The translations under genes were made by a program, and so were the position numbers. A stretch of DNA of 64,000 nt, taken from positions 1 through 64,000 of the forward strand of contig CABUPJ010000005.1 in NCBI GenBank assembly GCA_902493335.1, written 5' to 3'. This DNA is from an uncultured Porphyromonadaceae bacterium (GTDB taxonomy: Bacteria; Bacteroidota; Bacteroidia; Bacteroidales; Muribaculaceae). A model generated the notes under the pieces. It saw only the letters and a program-made list of their open reading frames with translations. It had not been told where the DNA came from and made no database searches. Positions 45,688 to 54,178 of the stretch are shown in pieces; position 1 is the first letter of the stretch; each line of letters begins with the position of its first letter.

Positions 45688-46716
45688 ATGAACCCTCGTA
45701 TCCTCATAGTCTACACCGGCGGTACGATCGGCATGATCGAAGACCCCGTCACAAAGGCTCTGAAGCCTTTCGACTTCTCACATCTGATGGAGAATGTGCC
45801 GAAAGTCAAGATGCTTGACTATAAGATTGACAACATACAGTTCCAGCCGCCGATCGACTCGAGCGACATGAGTCCTGCCCACTGGCAGGATATCGCCCGC
45901 AGCATAGCCGATAACTATGACGACTACGACGGTTTTGTCGTGCTCCACGGCACCGACACGATGGCTTACACGGCCTCAGCGCTGTCATTCATGCTCGACG
46001 GTCTTGACAAACCTGTCATCATCACCGGTTCGCAGCTACCCATCGGCGAGGTGCGTACCGACGGTGAGGAAAATCTCATCACGGCCCTGCAGATAGCCGC
46101 CGCCACAGACACAGACGGCCGGCCGATGGTGCGTGAGGTGGCGATACTCTTCGAGAACTATCTGTGGCGTGGCAACCGTTCGACCAAACGAAGCGCCGAC
46201 AACTTCAACGCGTTCAAGAGCAACAACTATCCGCAGCTCGCCAAAATTGGTCTGGGAATCCACTTCGACACCGACGCCCTGATGCGCCGCAATGTCGAGA
46301 AATCGCTCAGACCGCACTATGATCTCGATACGTCGGTCATGGTCATCGACCTCTATCCCGGCCTCAACGAACGCCTGCTGCGCCACATGCTCGCAGCCCC
46401 CGGCATAAAGGGCATAGTGCTGCGCACATACGGCACGGGCAACGCGCCTACCTCGTCGTGGTTCATCGAGGCCATACGCGAGGTCATTAACCGCGGCGTC
46501 ATCGTCCTCAATGTGACACAGTGTGTCAACGGCGGGGTCAATACCCGCTATCTCGCAGGCGACATGCTTGCTGCCGCAGGCGTCATTTCGGGCTACGATC
46601 TCACGTTCGAGGCTGCGATAACGAAGATGATGTTTCTCTTCGGCCTCGGCATAAGTTCCGGCGAAATCAAGAAACAGCTGTGTATGTCGCTCGCAGGGGA
46701 AATGACATTGACGTGA
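45688..46716 (+). CDS. ansA: Type I L-asparaginase
   Basis: Hydrolyses asparagine to aspartate and ammonia in the cytoplasm. It has 342 residues from the ATG at 45688 (a GTG directly precedes it). The two catalytic Thr blocks are visible: YTGGTIGM (about 9-16) and VLHGTDTMAYTASAL (about 87-101). No signal peptide, so it is the cytoplasmic low-affinity type. The stop TGA shares one base with the ATG of the next gene. Confidence 0.93.
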   Translation: MNPRILIVYTGGTIGMIEDPVTKALKPFDFSHLMENVPKVKMLDYKIDNIQFQPPIDSSDMSPAHWQDIARSIADNYDDYDGFVVLHGTDTMAYTASALSFMLDGLDKPVIITGSQLPIGEVRTDGEENLITALQIAAATDTDGRPMVREVAILFENYLWRGNRSTKRSADNFNAFKSNNYPQLAKIGLGIHFDTDALMRRNVEKSLRPHYDLDTSVMVIDLYPGLNERLLRHMLAAPGIKGIVLRTYGTGNAPTSSWFIEAIREVINRGVIVLNVTQCVNGGVNTRYLAGDMLAAAGVISGYDLTFEAAITKMMFLFGLGISSGEIKKQLCMSLAGEMTLT

Positions 46717-47051
46717 TGAGAGTCAGAGCTGTCATATTAATGATTGCAGTTGTCCTAGCGACGCTCGCTCCGGCATCGGTTCAGGCTGCACCTCCCGACT
46801 GGGTGCGCGTCGAGAGTGCTGCGCCGGGAATGAACGTCGACATCACGCGTCCAGAGCAGGTCGAGGTCACCGTCAGCGACGGCACGGTTTATCTCTATAC
46901 CGCGACCGAGACCACCGTAAAAATCTTCACCATTCTCGGTCAGCAGATTACCGCTAAAAAACTCACCCCCGGCGTCTGGAGTTTCAAACTCAGCGCCCGC
47001 GGCATCTACATCCTCAAAGCCGGCCCCGTCACCAAGCGCCTCAGTGTGTGA
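46716..47051 (+). CDS. Small secreted protein with T9SS-like tail
   Basis: A 111-residue protein that I start at the ATG overlapping the ansA stop. A signal peptide (about 1-24, ending VQA) is followed by a beta-rich domain like the type IX secretion sorting domain (VKIFTILGQQITAKKL, GIYILKAGPVTKRLSV). There is little room for anything besides that domain. Its last 74 coding bases (46968-47041) recur at 49240-49313 on the far side of the ATPase pair, so this gene's 3' end is the insertion point of that cassette. Confidence 0.75.
   Translation: MRVRAVILMIAVVLATLAPASVQAAPPDWVRVESAAPGMNVDITRPEQVEVTVSDGTVYLYTATETTVKIFTILGQQITAKKLTPGVWSFKLSARGIYILKAGPVTKRLSV
46968..47041 (+). repeat. Border repeat, gene-side copy (74 bp)
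   Basis: It encodes GVWSFKLSARGIYILKAG and the following residues of the small secreted protein. It matches 49240-49313 in 73 of 74 positions; the one change is a synonymous Val codon. Confidence 0.9.
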
Positions 47052-47075
47052 GAGGAGAGAGTATGGAAGTTTAGT

Positions 47076-47960
47076 CTATTCAGCTGAATTCTGTAGCCAA
47101 AGACGGAAAAGCGGGTCTTTGATATAATAAACTGTTTTTTTCTTTATCGAGTCGTCGATATTTATAATCCCTGACCTTTTAAGCGCTTTAAGGTATGCGG
47201 TCAAAATATTGGTCGGTAAACCTGTCAACTCCCTAATCTCGGGGATTTTCATACCTGTTGCTTCTATTGCTAAAGAGTTTACGATATTTTGGGAATAATC
47301 GGGTAAGCTTCGATATGTGTTATTATATCTGCCTGAAAATAATGCGACCAGTCTGTTTAAGTCTTTGCTTTGTAAAGCATTTGATTTGACGATATAATAG
47401 GCTGTTATGACAGAGCTTATCGTGCGCGGCAAGTAATTTAATAAACCGATAATGCGATTCAACGTGCTGCCGTTTAATATTTTAGATAGCTCATTGTCGG
47501 CAAGGGAGTTGATATAGATAGTTTTCAAACCCTCGAAAAACGGTGCTTTATATTCAGAAATCGCAGGGAGAACTTTACTCGCAGTAGAAACCAACATAGG
47601 AGCACTTTCATCATATAAGAATCGCCTTAACTTGTATTGCTCGTCGTAGTTACACCTTGTTAAGTAGAAGTCAATGTCGTCTATAAACAAGACGGTGTTG
47701 CTCGGGACACTAACTGAGGTGACGATATCGTCTGTGCTGAAGATTCGGCGGCCGTCAATCCATACACGGTGTTTATCTGGGCATGATTCATAGAGACGCC
47801 TGAGCAAAGTGGTTTTGCCGGCGCCTTCATTGCCGATTATCATTATGGGTTGTGGTATACGGCCTTCGCCGAATCTGCTTATTTCTGAATGAACAGCTTC
47901 GAAAACATCCTCATTGACAACTAATTCGGGAATGGCATCAAAATACTTTGAGAGTTCCAT
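47076..47960 (-). CDS. P-loop ATPase with winged-helix tail
   Basis: A 294-residue AAA/STAND-like ATPase. Walker A is GNEGAGKTT (about 43-51), Walker B VLFIDDIDF (about 90-98), and the C-terminal third has a winged-helix-like region (KIPEIRELTGLPTNILTAYLKAL). The architecture resembles Orc1/Cdc6-like initiators, but no specific family is claimed. Its start overlaps the stop of the upstream ATPase by one base, so the two are co-translated and probably act together. AT-rich codon use differs from the flanking genes. It reads towards the small secreted protein's 3' end. Confidence 0.75.
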   Translation of the reverse strand: MELSKYFDAIPELVVNEDVFEAVHSEISRFGEGRIPQPIMIIGNEGAGKTTLLRRLYESCPDKHRVWIDGRRIFSTDDIVTSVSVPSNTVLFIDDIDFYLTRCNYDEQYKLRRFLYDESAPMLVSTASKVLPAISEYKAPFFEGLKTIYINSLADNELSKILNGSTLNRIIGLLNYLPRTISSVITAYYIVKSNALQSKDLNRLVALFSGRYNNTYRSLPDYSQNIVNSLAIEATGMKIPEIRELTGLPTNILTAYLKALKRSGIINIDDSIKKKTVYYIKDPLFRLWLQNSAE

Positions 47961-49123
47961 TATTCGACAAAATTATAATACCACCACTTTTTTAATAAAG
48001 GCGAGCGAAACCGTCTTATTCCTTCTTTAGTACGCATTACATAGCCATCGTGTTCTATCATATTTAGTATAGTACTCAGGTCTTTATCCCTTTTTATTGG
48101 GTTATCTTCAGAATAAAGGGCGTAAATGTTCAGTAGCTGTTCTCTCGACAAACCGTCGTAGGCTTGGCAGAGTCCTTTGAGCAGCAGACGGGTTCCGTCT
48201 TCCAAACCGCTGTATTCCGATAGCCTTTCAGACCAAGTACTGAGGTCTTCTGCGTGAGCGAGTTTATCAAATGCTGACTCAATCATTTGCTGAGTGACGC
48301 CATTTTTAGCACCCGGATGATTTTTAATGTTTGTGAATAGTAGCTGGATGAAATATGGTATATGCCACTCAATCTTATCTAAAAGATATGTTGTCATTTG
48401 TTCGCTAAAGGGTACGCCCTCTGATTCTGCCAGAGCGTTTATCAGTCCTGAGGCTTCGTCATACGATAAAGCGTCGAAATCAAATGAGATAAGATCGTTG
48501 ATAGTCATCGATAGATTTCTCATTCGGGTAAAATTATGAAGTCCGACCGAGCCGCAGAAGACCCATCTAATCTTACTACCGGTCACTTGTCGCAGACTTC
48601 TGAACCAGTTCAAGAAAAAAGCGGCATCCTTATGGCTGTCGTCGTTCTTGTCAAGGACACTCAAGAATAATGTTAGTTCGTCTATGACAATCAGCGAGTC
48701 TTTGTTGTGATTGATTACTTGAGCTAACGAAGTATAAAGGTCTTTGGAAATTTCTTGATGCGAAAAATTAAATTCGACCGGGCCGATACTTTTTATTCCT
48801 TCGAAAATACGATTGACAAAGCTTCCGGCAACGTTTACCGCCTCGGTCCAAAGCCCCGATTTATCAAACTGATTGATAAGAATTTGTAGGAATTCGTCTT
48901 TTGTACGTACACCTTCAAGGTCGATATATGCGCAGTTCCAACCGAGTTCTTTTTTATCGGCAATGAGGCGTTTTGCAAACGATGATTTGCCGATGCGTCT
49001 CGGGGCTGATAGCACGAGTGAATGATTAGAGTCGAGATATTCGTGTGCTCGCGATAGTTCTTCGACTCTGCCAAAAAAGTCATCTCCGGTTACAGGAGGG
49101 CCGACTCGGTTTGATATTGCCAT
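47960..49123 (-). CDS. Archaeal-type (ATPase_2) P-loop ATPase
   Basis: A 387-residue ATPase. Walker A is APRRIGKSS (about 40-48), Walker B LIVIDELTLFL (about 143-153), with a sensor-like WVFCGSVGLHNF, and a helical/winged-helix C-terminal part ending RSPLLKKWWYYNFVE. No nuclease domain is visible, unlike the ATPase at 28825. It is the first gene of a two-gene operon; the promoter region carries a perfect 26-bp palindrome. The whole pair lies between two copies of the small secreted gene's 3' end, indicating insertion. Role unknown. Confidence 0.8.
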   Translation of the reverse strand: MAISNRVGPPVTGDDFFGRVEELSRAHEYLDSNHSLVLSAPRRIGKSSFAKRLIADKKELGWNCAYIDLEGVRTKDEFLQILINQFDKSGLWTEAVNVAGSFVNRIFEGIKSIGPVEFNFSHQEISKDLYTSLAQVINHNKDSLIVIDELTLFLSVLDKNDDSHKDAAFFLNWFRSLRQVTGSKIRWVFCGSVGLHNFTRMRNLSMTINDLISFDFDALSYDEASGLINALAESEGVPFSEQMTTYLLDKIEWHIPYFIQLLFTNIKNHPGAKNGVTQQMIESAFDKLAHAEDLSTWSERLSEYSGLEDGTRLLLKGLCQAYDGLSREQLLNIYALYSEDNPIKRDKDLSTILNMIEHDGYVMRTKEGIRRFRSPLLKKWWYYNFVE

Positions 49124-49144
49124 GGTCTATGAAATTAGTGTCTG

Positions 49145-49189
49145 CAAACATACATAAAAATATTTATACATAAAAATTTTTATGTATAA
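49145..49189 (-). promoter_or_regulatory. ATPase-pair promoter with 26-bp perfect palindrome
   Basis: Minus-strand TATGTTTG (49145-49152) is a -7 box. Upstream, where the -33 element should be, TTATACATAAAAA and its exact reverse complement abut at 49164-49189, and a further TACATAAAAAT half-site lies at 49151. A repressor bound there would cover the promoter. Confidence 0.6.
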
Positions 49190-49239
49190 GTGCTTTTATT
49201 TTTGCGCTAATTTGCTTTTTGTTCTTGATTGGGCTAACT

Positions 49240-49313
49240 CCCGGCGTCTGGAGTTTCAAACTCAGCGCCCGCGGCATCTACATCCTCAAAGCCGGCCCCG
49301 TTACCAAGCGCCT
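49240..49313 (+). repeat. Border repeat, far copy (74 bp)
   Basis: A second copy of the 3' end of the gene at 46716, same orientation, 73/74 identical. After the repeat the frame runs on as RLRDRSSFV without the original stop. The rest of 49314-49637 holds only AT-rich sequence, a terminator and a promoter. Confidence 0.9.
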
Positions 49314-49546
49314 TCGCGATCGTAGCTCGTTTGTGTCCTTATGTCTTATGTCCTTATTTACACAATCATGATTGTGAATTGTGCGTTGTCTGAACTTTTT
49401 TCCCGCGGCGACGTTTTAATAGCAAAGAAGGTTAATATCAATGCCTCTGTGAGTCAGTCGTCGGGATAGAAATCCCCGCACAGCGGATGAAATCGCCGCC
49501 GGACGCTCTCTCCTCTATCGTTCAAGAGGCTGATTATATGACACTA

Positions 49547-49588
49547 CGACCCGGACATTGAGCGCTCGATGCCCGGGTCGCCTGTTTT
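49547..49588 (+). terminator. Terminator, perhaps displaced from the ansA operon
   Basis: CGACCCGG-CAT pairs with ATG-CCGGGTCG around a 10-nt loop (49547-49580), then CCTGTTTTT. No plus-strand gene precedes it closely; before the ATPase insertion it could have ended the ansA transcript. Confidence 0.7.
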
Positions 49589-49618
49589 TGGCAGTCAACG
49601 ATTTTTTATGTAACTTTG
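49587..49618 (+). promoter_or_regulatory. Promoter of the unknown membrane protein gene
   Basis: TTTG (49587-49590) and TAACTTTG (49611-49618) are exactly 20 nt apart, 20 bases before the ATG. Confidence 0.65.
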
Positions 49619-49637
49619 GACATTATTATAAGAGACG

Positions 49638-51299
49638 ATGAATCAGCTGCAACTGTTTATATCCCGGTCGGCCGACGGTTTCAAGACCCTCGCCGAAGTC
49701 AACGCCACTGAAAACGTCAGGCGCGAGATTACCGCCTGCTCTGCGGCAGTTCTCGGTCTGGTCGACTATGACCCCAAGGAAAAAACGGTCTTCTATACAC
49801 TGACCTATATCCACGGCGGCACGATAGTCAGAGTCATACGCACCATACCCGATCATGCGCCGGATTATCTTGAGGTTGCGGTCTTTGTGCCGGAAGAGCT
49901 TGTCCTCGACGACGGCGTCTTCGGCGATATCATCGACACCATCACGCGCAAGGTGCTCAACGCAGGCTTCACCCGCGAGGATCTCGACGAGTTGCGTGAT
50001 ATATTCTCGCTCACCTATGAGGCTATGCCCGAGCCACCGGTAGCCCTGACGTCTGAAGGTTCCTGCCCCGGTCTCTATGTTTACGGTGGCAAAACCGGGC
50101 GTCCGCTCGGCGATGTATGGCAGACGCTTTACCGGCCCGAGTGGGCGGCATGCGCGGCGGTCATTCTTCTCGAAGATCCGCTGACGGTCAAAGACGGCGC
50201 GAGCGTCGAAGACTTCAGTGATGACAGGCTCGAGCCTGTGGTCACGCTTCTGCCTCCGGCCGACTCCCCTCTCGGATTTGTGCCGCATATCTTCCGCCAT
50301 GTCTTCGACCGTCCATACAGAGTCACGCTCGGCAGCGATGTCGACATCGTATGGCATCAGCCCGGATATGAAGACATCACGCAGCATTTCAAGGTGACGG
50401 CCGACCGTCTCAGGCCCGAAGAGCCTTCAGACTCGATATCGCGCAAAGCCGTCTCGCCGGCGTCGTTTCTTGTCACTTCGCGTGACACCGGCGAACCCCT
50501 GCTTGACTGCCGTATAACCGTCAACGGTGTCGAAATCGACGAGGCGCGCCGTTTCACGGTCCCCGAACTTCTCAACGCCCGCATCACTGTCGAGGCCAAG
50601 GGCTATCTGACGTTCAAGGGTGTTGTCGACCTGTCGGCCAACTCTCAGGTTTCTGTCCAGATGCAGAAGCGTCACAAAGTATACCGCTTCGTCCTCCCTG
50701 TCAGCCTCGGTGACAGCGCGTCGTCGATAAAATTCGAGCTTCATTCGACGCGCGCCATCACATCGAGTCCGGTCGAGGGCTATGTCGTCGAAGGCCGCAT
50801 CGACGAAGGCGAGAAGTCGCTCAACCGTCTGCGCCGCGAACGCTCGCTGCACAGGCTTGTGACTCTGCGTGAGGCCGTTTTTGCGCTTGCCGGTCTTGTT
50901 GTCGGCATCGTCATCATGACGATAGCCATGTTTGTCGACGGCGACGAAGCCCCTGTAGCCGTCGAGACTGTTGTCAGCGAGCTTCCGGTTGCATCGTATG
51001 CCGAGGCCTGCGACTACCTCGATTCCAATAAGATATGGACCCGCGACCGCCTCGAAGCCATCCCCGGACTCGAAGGACTGTTCGACGAACTCAATAACTA
51101 TGACTTCGACCGCATTGTCGATTACCGCGGACCGATGCTCTCGTCGTCGAAAAATTTCGCCGCCGTCGTCAAGGCCGCCCGCCACGCGCGCGACAAAGGC
51201 GTCGACCCGCGCCGCGACCCGGCCCACGCCCCCGCATATAACCGCGCCGGCGACAAGGCCATAAACTGGCGCGGGTATACCTACTGGATTGACCCTTAG
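49638..51299 (+). CDS. Unknown single-pass membrane protein
   Basis: A 553-residue protein I do not recognise. It lacks a signal peptide. Residues 1-250 look globular and cytoplasmic; about 275-340 resemble a carboxypeptidase-regulatory or PEGA-like beta-sandwich (FLVTSRDTGEPLLDCRITVNG, LLNARITVEAKGY); one strong membrane helix lies at about 415-435 (FALAGLVVGIVIMTIAM); the remaining about 115 residues would be periplasmic. PEGA-like modules often accompany signalling proteins. It has its own consensus promoter and is followed by a 14-bp tandem repeat. Confidence 0.7.
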   Translation: MNQLQLFISRSADGFKTLAEVNATENVRREITACSAAVLGLVDYDPKEKTVFYTLTYIHGGTIVRVIRTIPDHAPDYLEVAVFVPEELVLDDGVFGDIIDTITRKVLNAGFTREDLDELRDIFSLTYEAMPEPPVALTSEGSCPGLYVYGGKTGRPLGDVWQTLYRPEWAACAAVILLEDPLTVKDGASVEDFSDDRLEPVVTLLPPADSPLGFVPHIFRHVFDRPYRVTLGSDVDIVWHQPGYEDITQHFKVTADRLRPEEPSDSISRKAVSPASFLVTSRDTGEPLLDCRITVNGVEIDEARRFTVPELLNARITVEAKGYLTFKGVVDLSANSQVSVQMQKRHKVYRFVLPVSLGDSASSIKFELHSTRAITSSPVEGYVVEGRIDEGEKSLNRLRRERSLHRLVTLREAVFALAGLVVGIVIMTIAMFVDGDEAPVAVETVVSELPVASYAEACDYLDSNKIWTRDRLEAIPGLEGLFDELNNYDFDRIVDYRGPMLSSSKNFAAVVKAARHARDKGVDPRRDPAHAPAYNRAGDKAINWRGYTYWIDP

Positions 51300-51300
51300 G

Positions 51301-51342
51301 CAATGCACAATTCACAATGCACAATTCACAATGCATAATTCA
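51301..51342. repeat. Three tandem 14-bp repeats
   Basis: CAATGCACAATTCA is repeated three times (the third copy differs by one base) right after a stop codon. Similar GTGCATTGTGCAT sequence occurs in the 103-bp border repeat (30490s and 27350s). Confidence 0.75.
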
Positions 51343-51386
51343 TAATTAGACCAATAAGTTTAATTCCACATTCAAAATTCAAAAGG

Positions 51387-51998
51387 ATGTTTTCAGGCAT
51401 AGTAGAAGAAGCCGCCACTGTAGCGGCTATCAGCAAAAATGACGGCAACGTCACCCTAAGAATAAAATCGTCTTTCGCCGACGAACTAACCATCGACCAG
51501 TCGGTCGCCCATAACGGTGTCTGTCTCACAGTCGTGGCTCTTCATCCCGACAGCACCTATGAGGTCACGGCCATCCGCGAGACCCTCGAGCGCTCGAATC
51601 TCGGCAGTCTTCTTCCCGGCGACCGCGTCAACCTCGAACGCTCGATGGTGATGAACGGACGCCTCGACGGCCATATCGTCCAGGGACACGTCGACTGCAC
51701 CGCACGCTGCGAGGCCATCGAGGATGCCGACGGAAGCCGCTATTATAAGTTCGTCTATGATATAGCTCCCGAAATGGTTGCGAAGGGCTATATGACGGTC
51801 GAGAAGGGTTCGGTCACAGTCAACGGCGTCAGTCTCACCGTCTGCGACAGCGAGCCGCGCAGTTTCCGTGTCGCCATCATTCCTTACACCTTCGAGCACA
51901 CCAACTTCCGTGACATCCGCGTCGGCAGCATCGTCAACATCGAGTTTGACATCATCGGCAAGTATATCGCCCGTATGGCCGAGCTGAAAGCCATCTGA
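51387..51998 (+). CDS. ribE: Riboflavin synthase alpha chain
   Basis: Makes riboflavin by dismutation of two molecules of 6,7-dimethyl-8-ribityllumazine. It has 203 residues with the two tandem lumazine-binding domains: the first opens with MFSGIVEEAATV and contains SVAHNGVCLTV; the second contains HIVQGHVDCTA and SVTVNGVSLTVCD. Length is typical. tcdA starts 5 bases after its stop, in one operon with a MATE exporter. No FMN riboswitch is visible upstream. Confidence 0.95.
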   Translation: MFSGIVEEAATVAAISKNDGNVTLRIKSSFADELTIDQSVAHNGVCLTVVALHPDSTYEVTAIRETLERSNLGSLLPGDRVNLERSMVMNGRLDGHIVQGHVDCTARCEAIEDADGSRYYKFVYDIAPEMVAKGYMTVEKGSVTVNGVSLTVCDSEPRSFRVAIIPYTFEHTNFRDIRVGSIVNIEFDIIGKYIARMAELKAI

Positions 51999-52003
51999 GC
52001 GCG

Positions 52004-52765
52004 ATGTACAGCCGAGACGAAATCTTCGCCCGCGAGCGCCTTGTCGCCGGCGACGCCATGATGGACGCTCTGGCGCACTCGCGCGTCATCGTTTTCGGTG
52101 TCGGTGGCGTCGGCTCATGGTGCTGCGAGGCTCTGTGCCGCAGCGGAGTGGGACACCTGACTTTGGTAGACAGCGACCTTGTCGCCGTCAGCAACATCAA
52201 CCGTCAGCTCATGGCGACGACATCGACCGTCGGCACTCCGAAAGTCGAAGCTCTCGCCCGGCGCCTGCTCGACATCAATCCAGGCGTCGACATAATAGCC
52301 CGTCAGGAGGCATACACCGCCGAGACCGCCGACAGCTTCGACCTCGGTTCATATGACTATGTCATCGACGCAATAGACTCGCTTGAGAACAAGGCTCTGC
52401 TCATATTGCGCGCTACGGCGGCCGACACGGTCTTTTTCAGCTCGATGGGCGCCGCCCGCAAGCTCGACCCGACCAAAATCGGCGTCGCCGAGTTCTTCAA
52501 GGTCGAGGGCTGTCCGCTCGCCCGCGCCCTGCGCACACGTTTCAGACGGCGCGCGACTTTCCCGGCGCGCAAATTCAGATGTGTCTACAGTCCGGAGACC
52601 ATTCCCAACCGTCTTGAGGCCGAGAGACCCGCCGAAGCCTCGGCCGACGACAGCTGGACGGCATCTAAAGCGGCTGTCAACGGCACATTCGCCCACACGA
52701 CTGCCGTCTTCGGTATGACACTCGCCGGTCTCGTCGTCGAAGACCTATACAAGAAAAACCTATGA
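52004..52765 (+). CDS. tcdA: tRNA threonylcarbamoyladenosine dehydratase (TcdA)
   Basis: An E1-like (ThiF/MoeB) ATP-dependent enzyme that cyclises the t6A base at position 37 of tRNAs. The nucleotide motif GVGGVGSWCCEAL lies at about 32-44, the following LVDSDLVAVSNINRQ at about 55-69, and the conserved SSMGAARKLDPT near 145-156. It has 253 residues, normal for the family. Its stop overlaps the MATE start by 4 bases. Confidence 0.92.
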   Translation: MYSRDEIFARERLVAGDAMMDALAHSRVIVFGVGGVGSWCCEALCRSGVGHLTLVDSDLVAVSNINRQLMATTSTVGTPKVEALARRLLDINPGVDIIARQEAYTAETADSFDLGSYDYVIDAIDSLENKALLILRATAADTVFFSSMGAARKLDPTKIGVAEFFKVEGCPLARALRTRFRRRATFPARKFRCVYSPETIPNRLEAERPAEASADDSWTASKAAVNGTFAHTTAVFGMTLAGLVVEDLYKKNL

Positions 52766-54081
52766 AATCAAAGACCTACTACGGTTCGATATTAAAGCTC
52801 GGTCTGCCGATACTTGTCGGACAGCTCGGTATGATTGTCGTCGGCTTTGCCGACAATATAATGGTCGGACGCTATTCGACCGAGGCTCTCGCTTCGGCGT
52901 CGTTTGTCAACAACCTCTTCAACATCACGATATTCTGCTGTCTTGGCTTCGCCTACGGCCTGACGCCTGTCGTCGGGTCGCTATTTTCGCAGAACCGCCG
53001 TGAGGATATCGGCGCGACGGTGCGTGTCGGCCTCTGGCTCAATATAGCCTTCACCCTGTTGGTGATGGCCGTGATGACGGGCATATACTTCAATCTCGAC
53101 CGTATGGGCCAGCCCGAGGAGCTACTGCCGATTATCAGGCCCTATTATCTCATATATCTCTGCGGCATGCTGCCCGTCACGGTCTTCAATGTCTTCGCCC
53201 AGTGGAGCTACGGCATCAAGAACACGAGTCTGCCGATGTGGATTATCCTCGTTACCAATGTCATCAACATAATAGGCAACTACATACTTATCTATGGTAA
53301 CTTCGGCGCGCCCGAGCTGGGACTTGTCGGCGCCGGTCTGAGCACTTTGCTCGCCCGTGTCATTGCCCCGGTGGCTATTATCATCGTCTTTTTCTGCTTC
53401 CGCGGCAATGCTCCATATCGCAAAGGCTACCGCGCCGGTCGCATTACAAGGTGTGCCTTGTGGCGCATCTGGAAGATGAGCATACCGGTATCGATGCAGA
53501 TGACATTCGAGTCGGGATCGTTCACCGTCGCTGCCGTCATGTCGGGATGGCTGGGCACAGTCGCCCTCGCCGCCTTCCAGATTGTCGTCATCACCGGCAC
53601 ACTCGGGTTCTGTATCTACTACAGCATCGGTTCGGCCGTCGCCATCCTTGTGGCCAACGAGGCCGGGCGTTCCGACAATTCAGCCATGAGGCGTGTCGCC
53701 TGGTCGGGTTATCACATATTGCTGTGTCTGATGGCGCTGTCGTCGATGATATTTATCTTTTTCGGCCGCACAATCATGCATGCTTTTACAGACGATCCTG
53801 TCGTCCTCGCGGTCGCCTATACTCTAATCTTCCCTCTGGTGCTCTATCAGGTGGCCGACGCCACTCAGATAAACTTCGCCAACGCCCTGCGCGGCACTTC
53901 GAAAGTGATGCCTATGCTGTGGATTGCTTTTGTCAGCTACGTCGTCATCGGCGTGCCGTCGACCTATATGCTCGGCTTCACCTTCGGCATGGGCGTCTAT
54001 GGCATCATCCTCAGCTTCTCGTGCAGCCTTGTTGTCGCCGCACTGCTGTTTCTCTGCTTCTTTCTCAAATCCACTAAATAA
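52762..54081 (+). CDS. MATE-family efflux transporter
   Basis: A 12-helix inner-membrane exporter (439 residues) for drugs or cationic metabolites, driven by Na+ or H+. It opens with KLGLPILVGQLGMIVVGFADNIMVGRYS, a typical MATE start, and the second half repeats the fold (KMSIPVSMQMTFESGSFTVAAVMSGWLG). It is the last gene of the ribE-tcdA operon by a 4-base overlap. Substrate unknown. Confidence 0.92.
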   Translation: MKSKTYYGSILKLGLPILVGQLGMIVVGFADNIMVGRYSTEALASASFVNNLFNITIFCCLGFAYGLTPVVGSLFSQNRREDIGATVRVGLWLNIAFTLLVMAVMTGIYFNLDRMGQPEELLPIIRPYYLIYLCGMLPVTVFNVFAQWSYGIKNTSLPMWIILVTNVINIIGNYILIYGNFGAPELGLVGAGLSTLLARVIAPVAIIIVFFCFRGNAPYRKGYRAGRITRCALWRIWKMSIPVSMQMTFESGSFTVAAVMSGWLGTVALAAFQIVVITGTLGFCIYYSIGSAVAILVANEAGRSDNSAMRRVAWSGYHILLCLMALSSMIFIFFGRTIMHAFTDDPVVLAVAYTLIFPLVLYQVADATQINFANALRGTSKVMPMLWIAFVSYVVIGVPSTYMLGFTFGMGVYGIILSFSCSLVVAALLFLCFFLKSTK

Positions 54082-54099
54082 TCGTATCAGCTGTTTTTC

Positions 54100-54115
54100 A
54101 AGGACTGAAGTCCTT
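54100..54115. repeat. Palindromic hairpin with TGAA loop
   Basis: AAGGAC-TGAA-GTCCTT, 19 bases after the MATE stop. Same loop as the hairpin at 30319-30336. Confidence 0.55.
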
Positions 54116-54125
54116 CGCCCATAAA

Positions 54126-54155
54126 AAACGGCGGCCCCGTTCGGAGTCGCCGTTT
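54126..54155. terminator. Terminator between convergent genes
   Basis: AAACGGCG and CGCCGTTT form an 8-bp stem; on the minus strand it is followed by six T, so it mainly ends the gene at 54179. Confidence 0.75.
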
Positions 54156-54178
54156 GCAATGATTTGAAGCGTAATGTT

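Noticed and set aside
46521..46715. An upstream extension of the small secreted protein into ansA
   Set aside because: The ATG at 46716 gives a clean signal peptide and a coupled start at the ansA stop.
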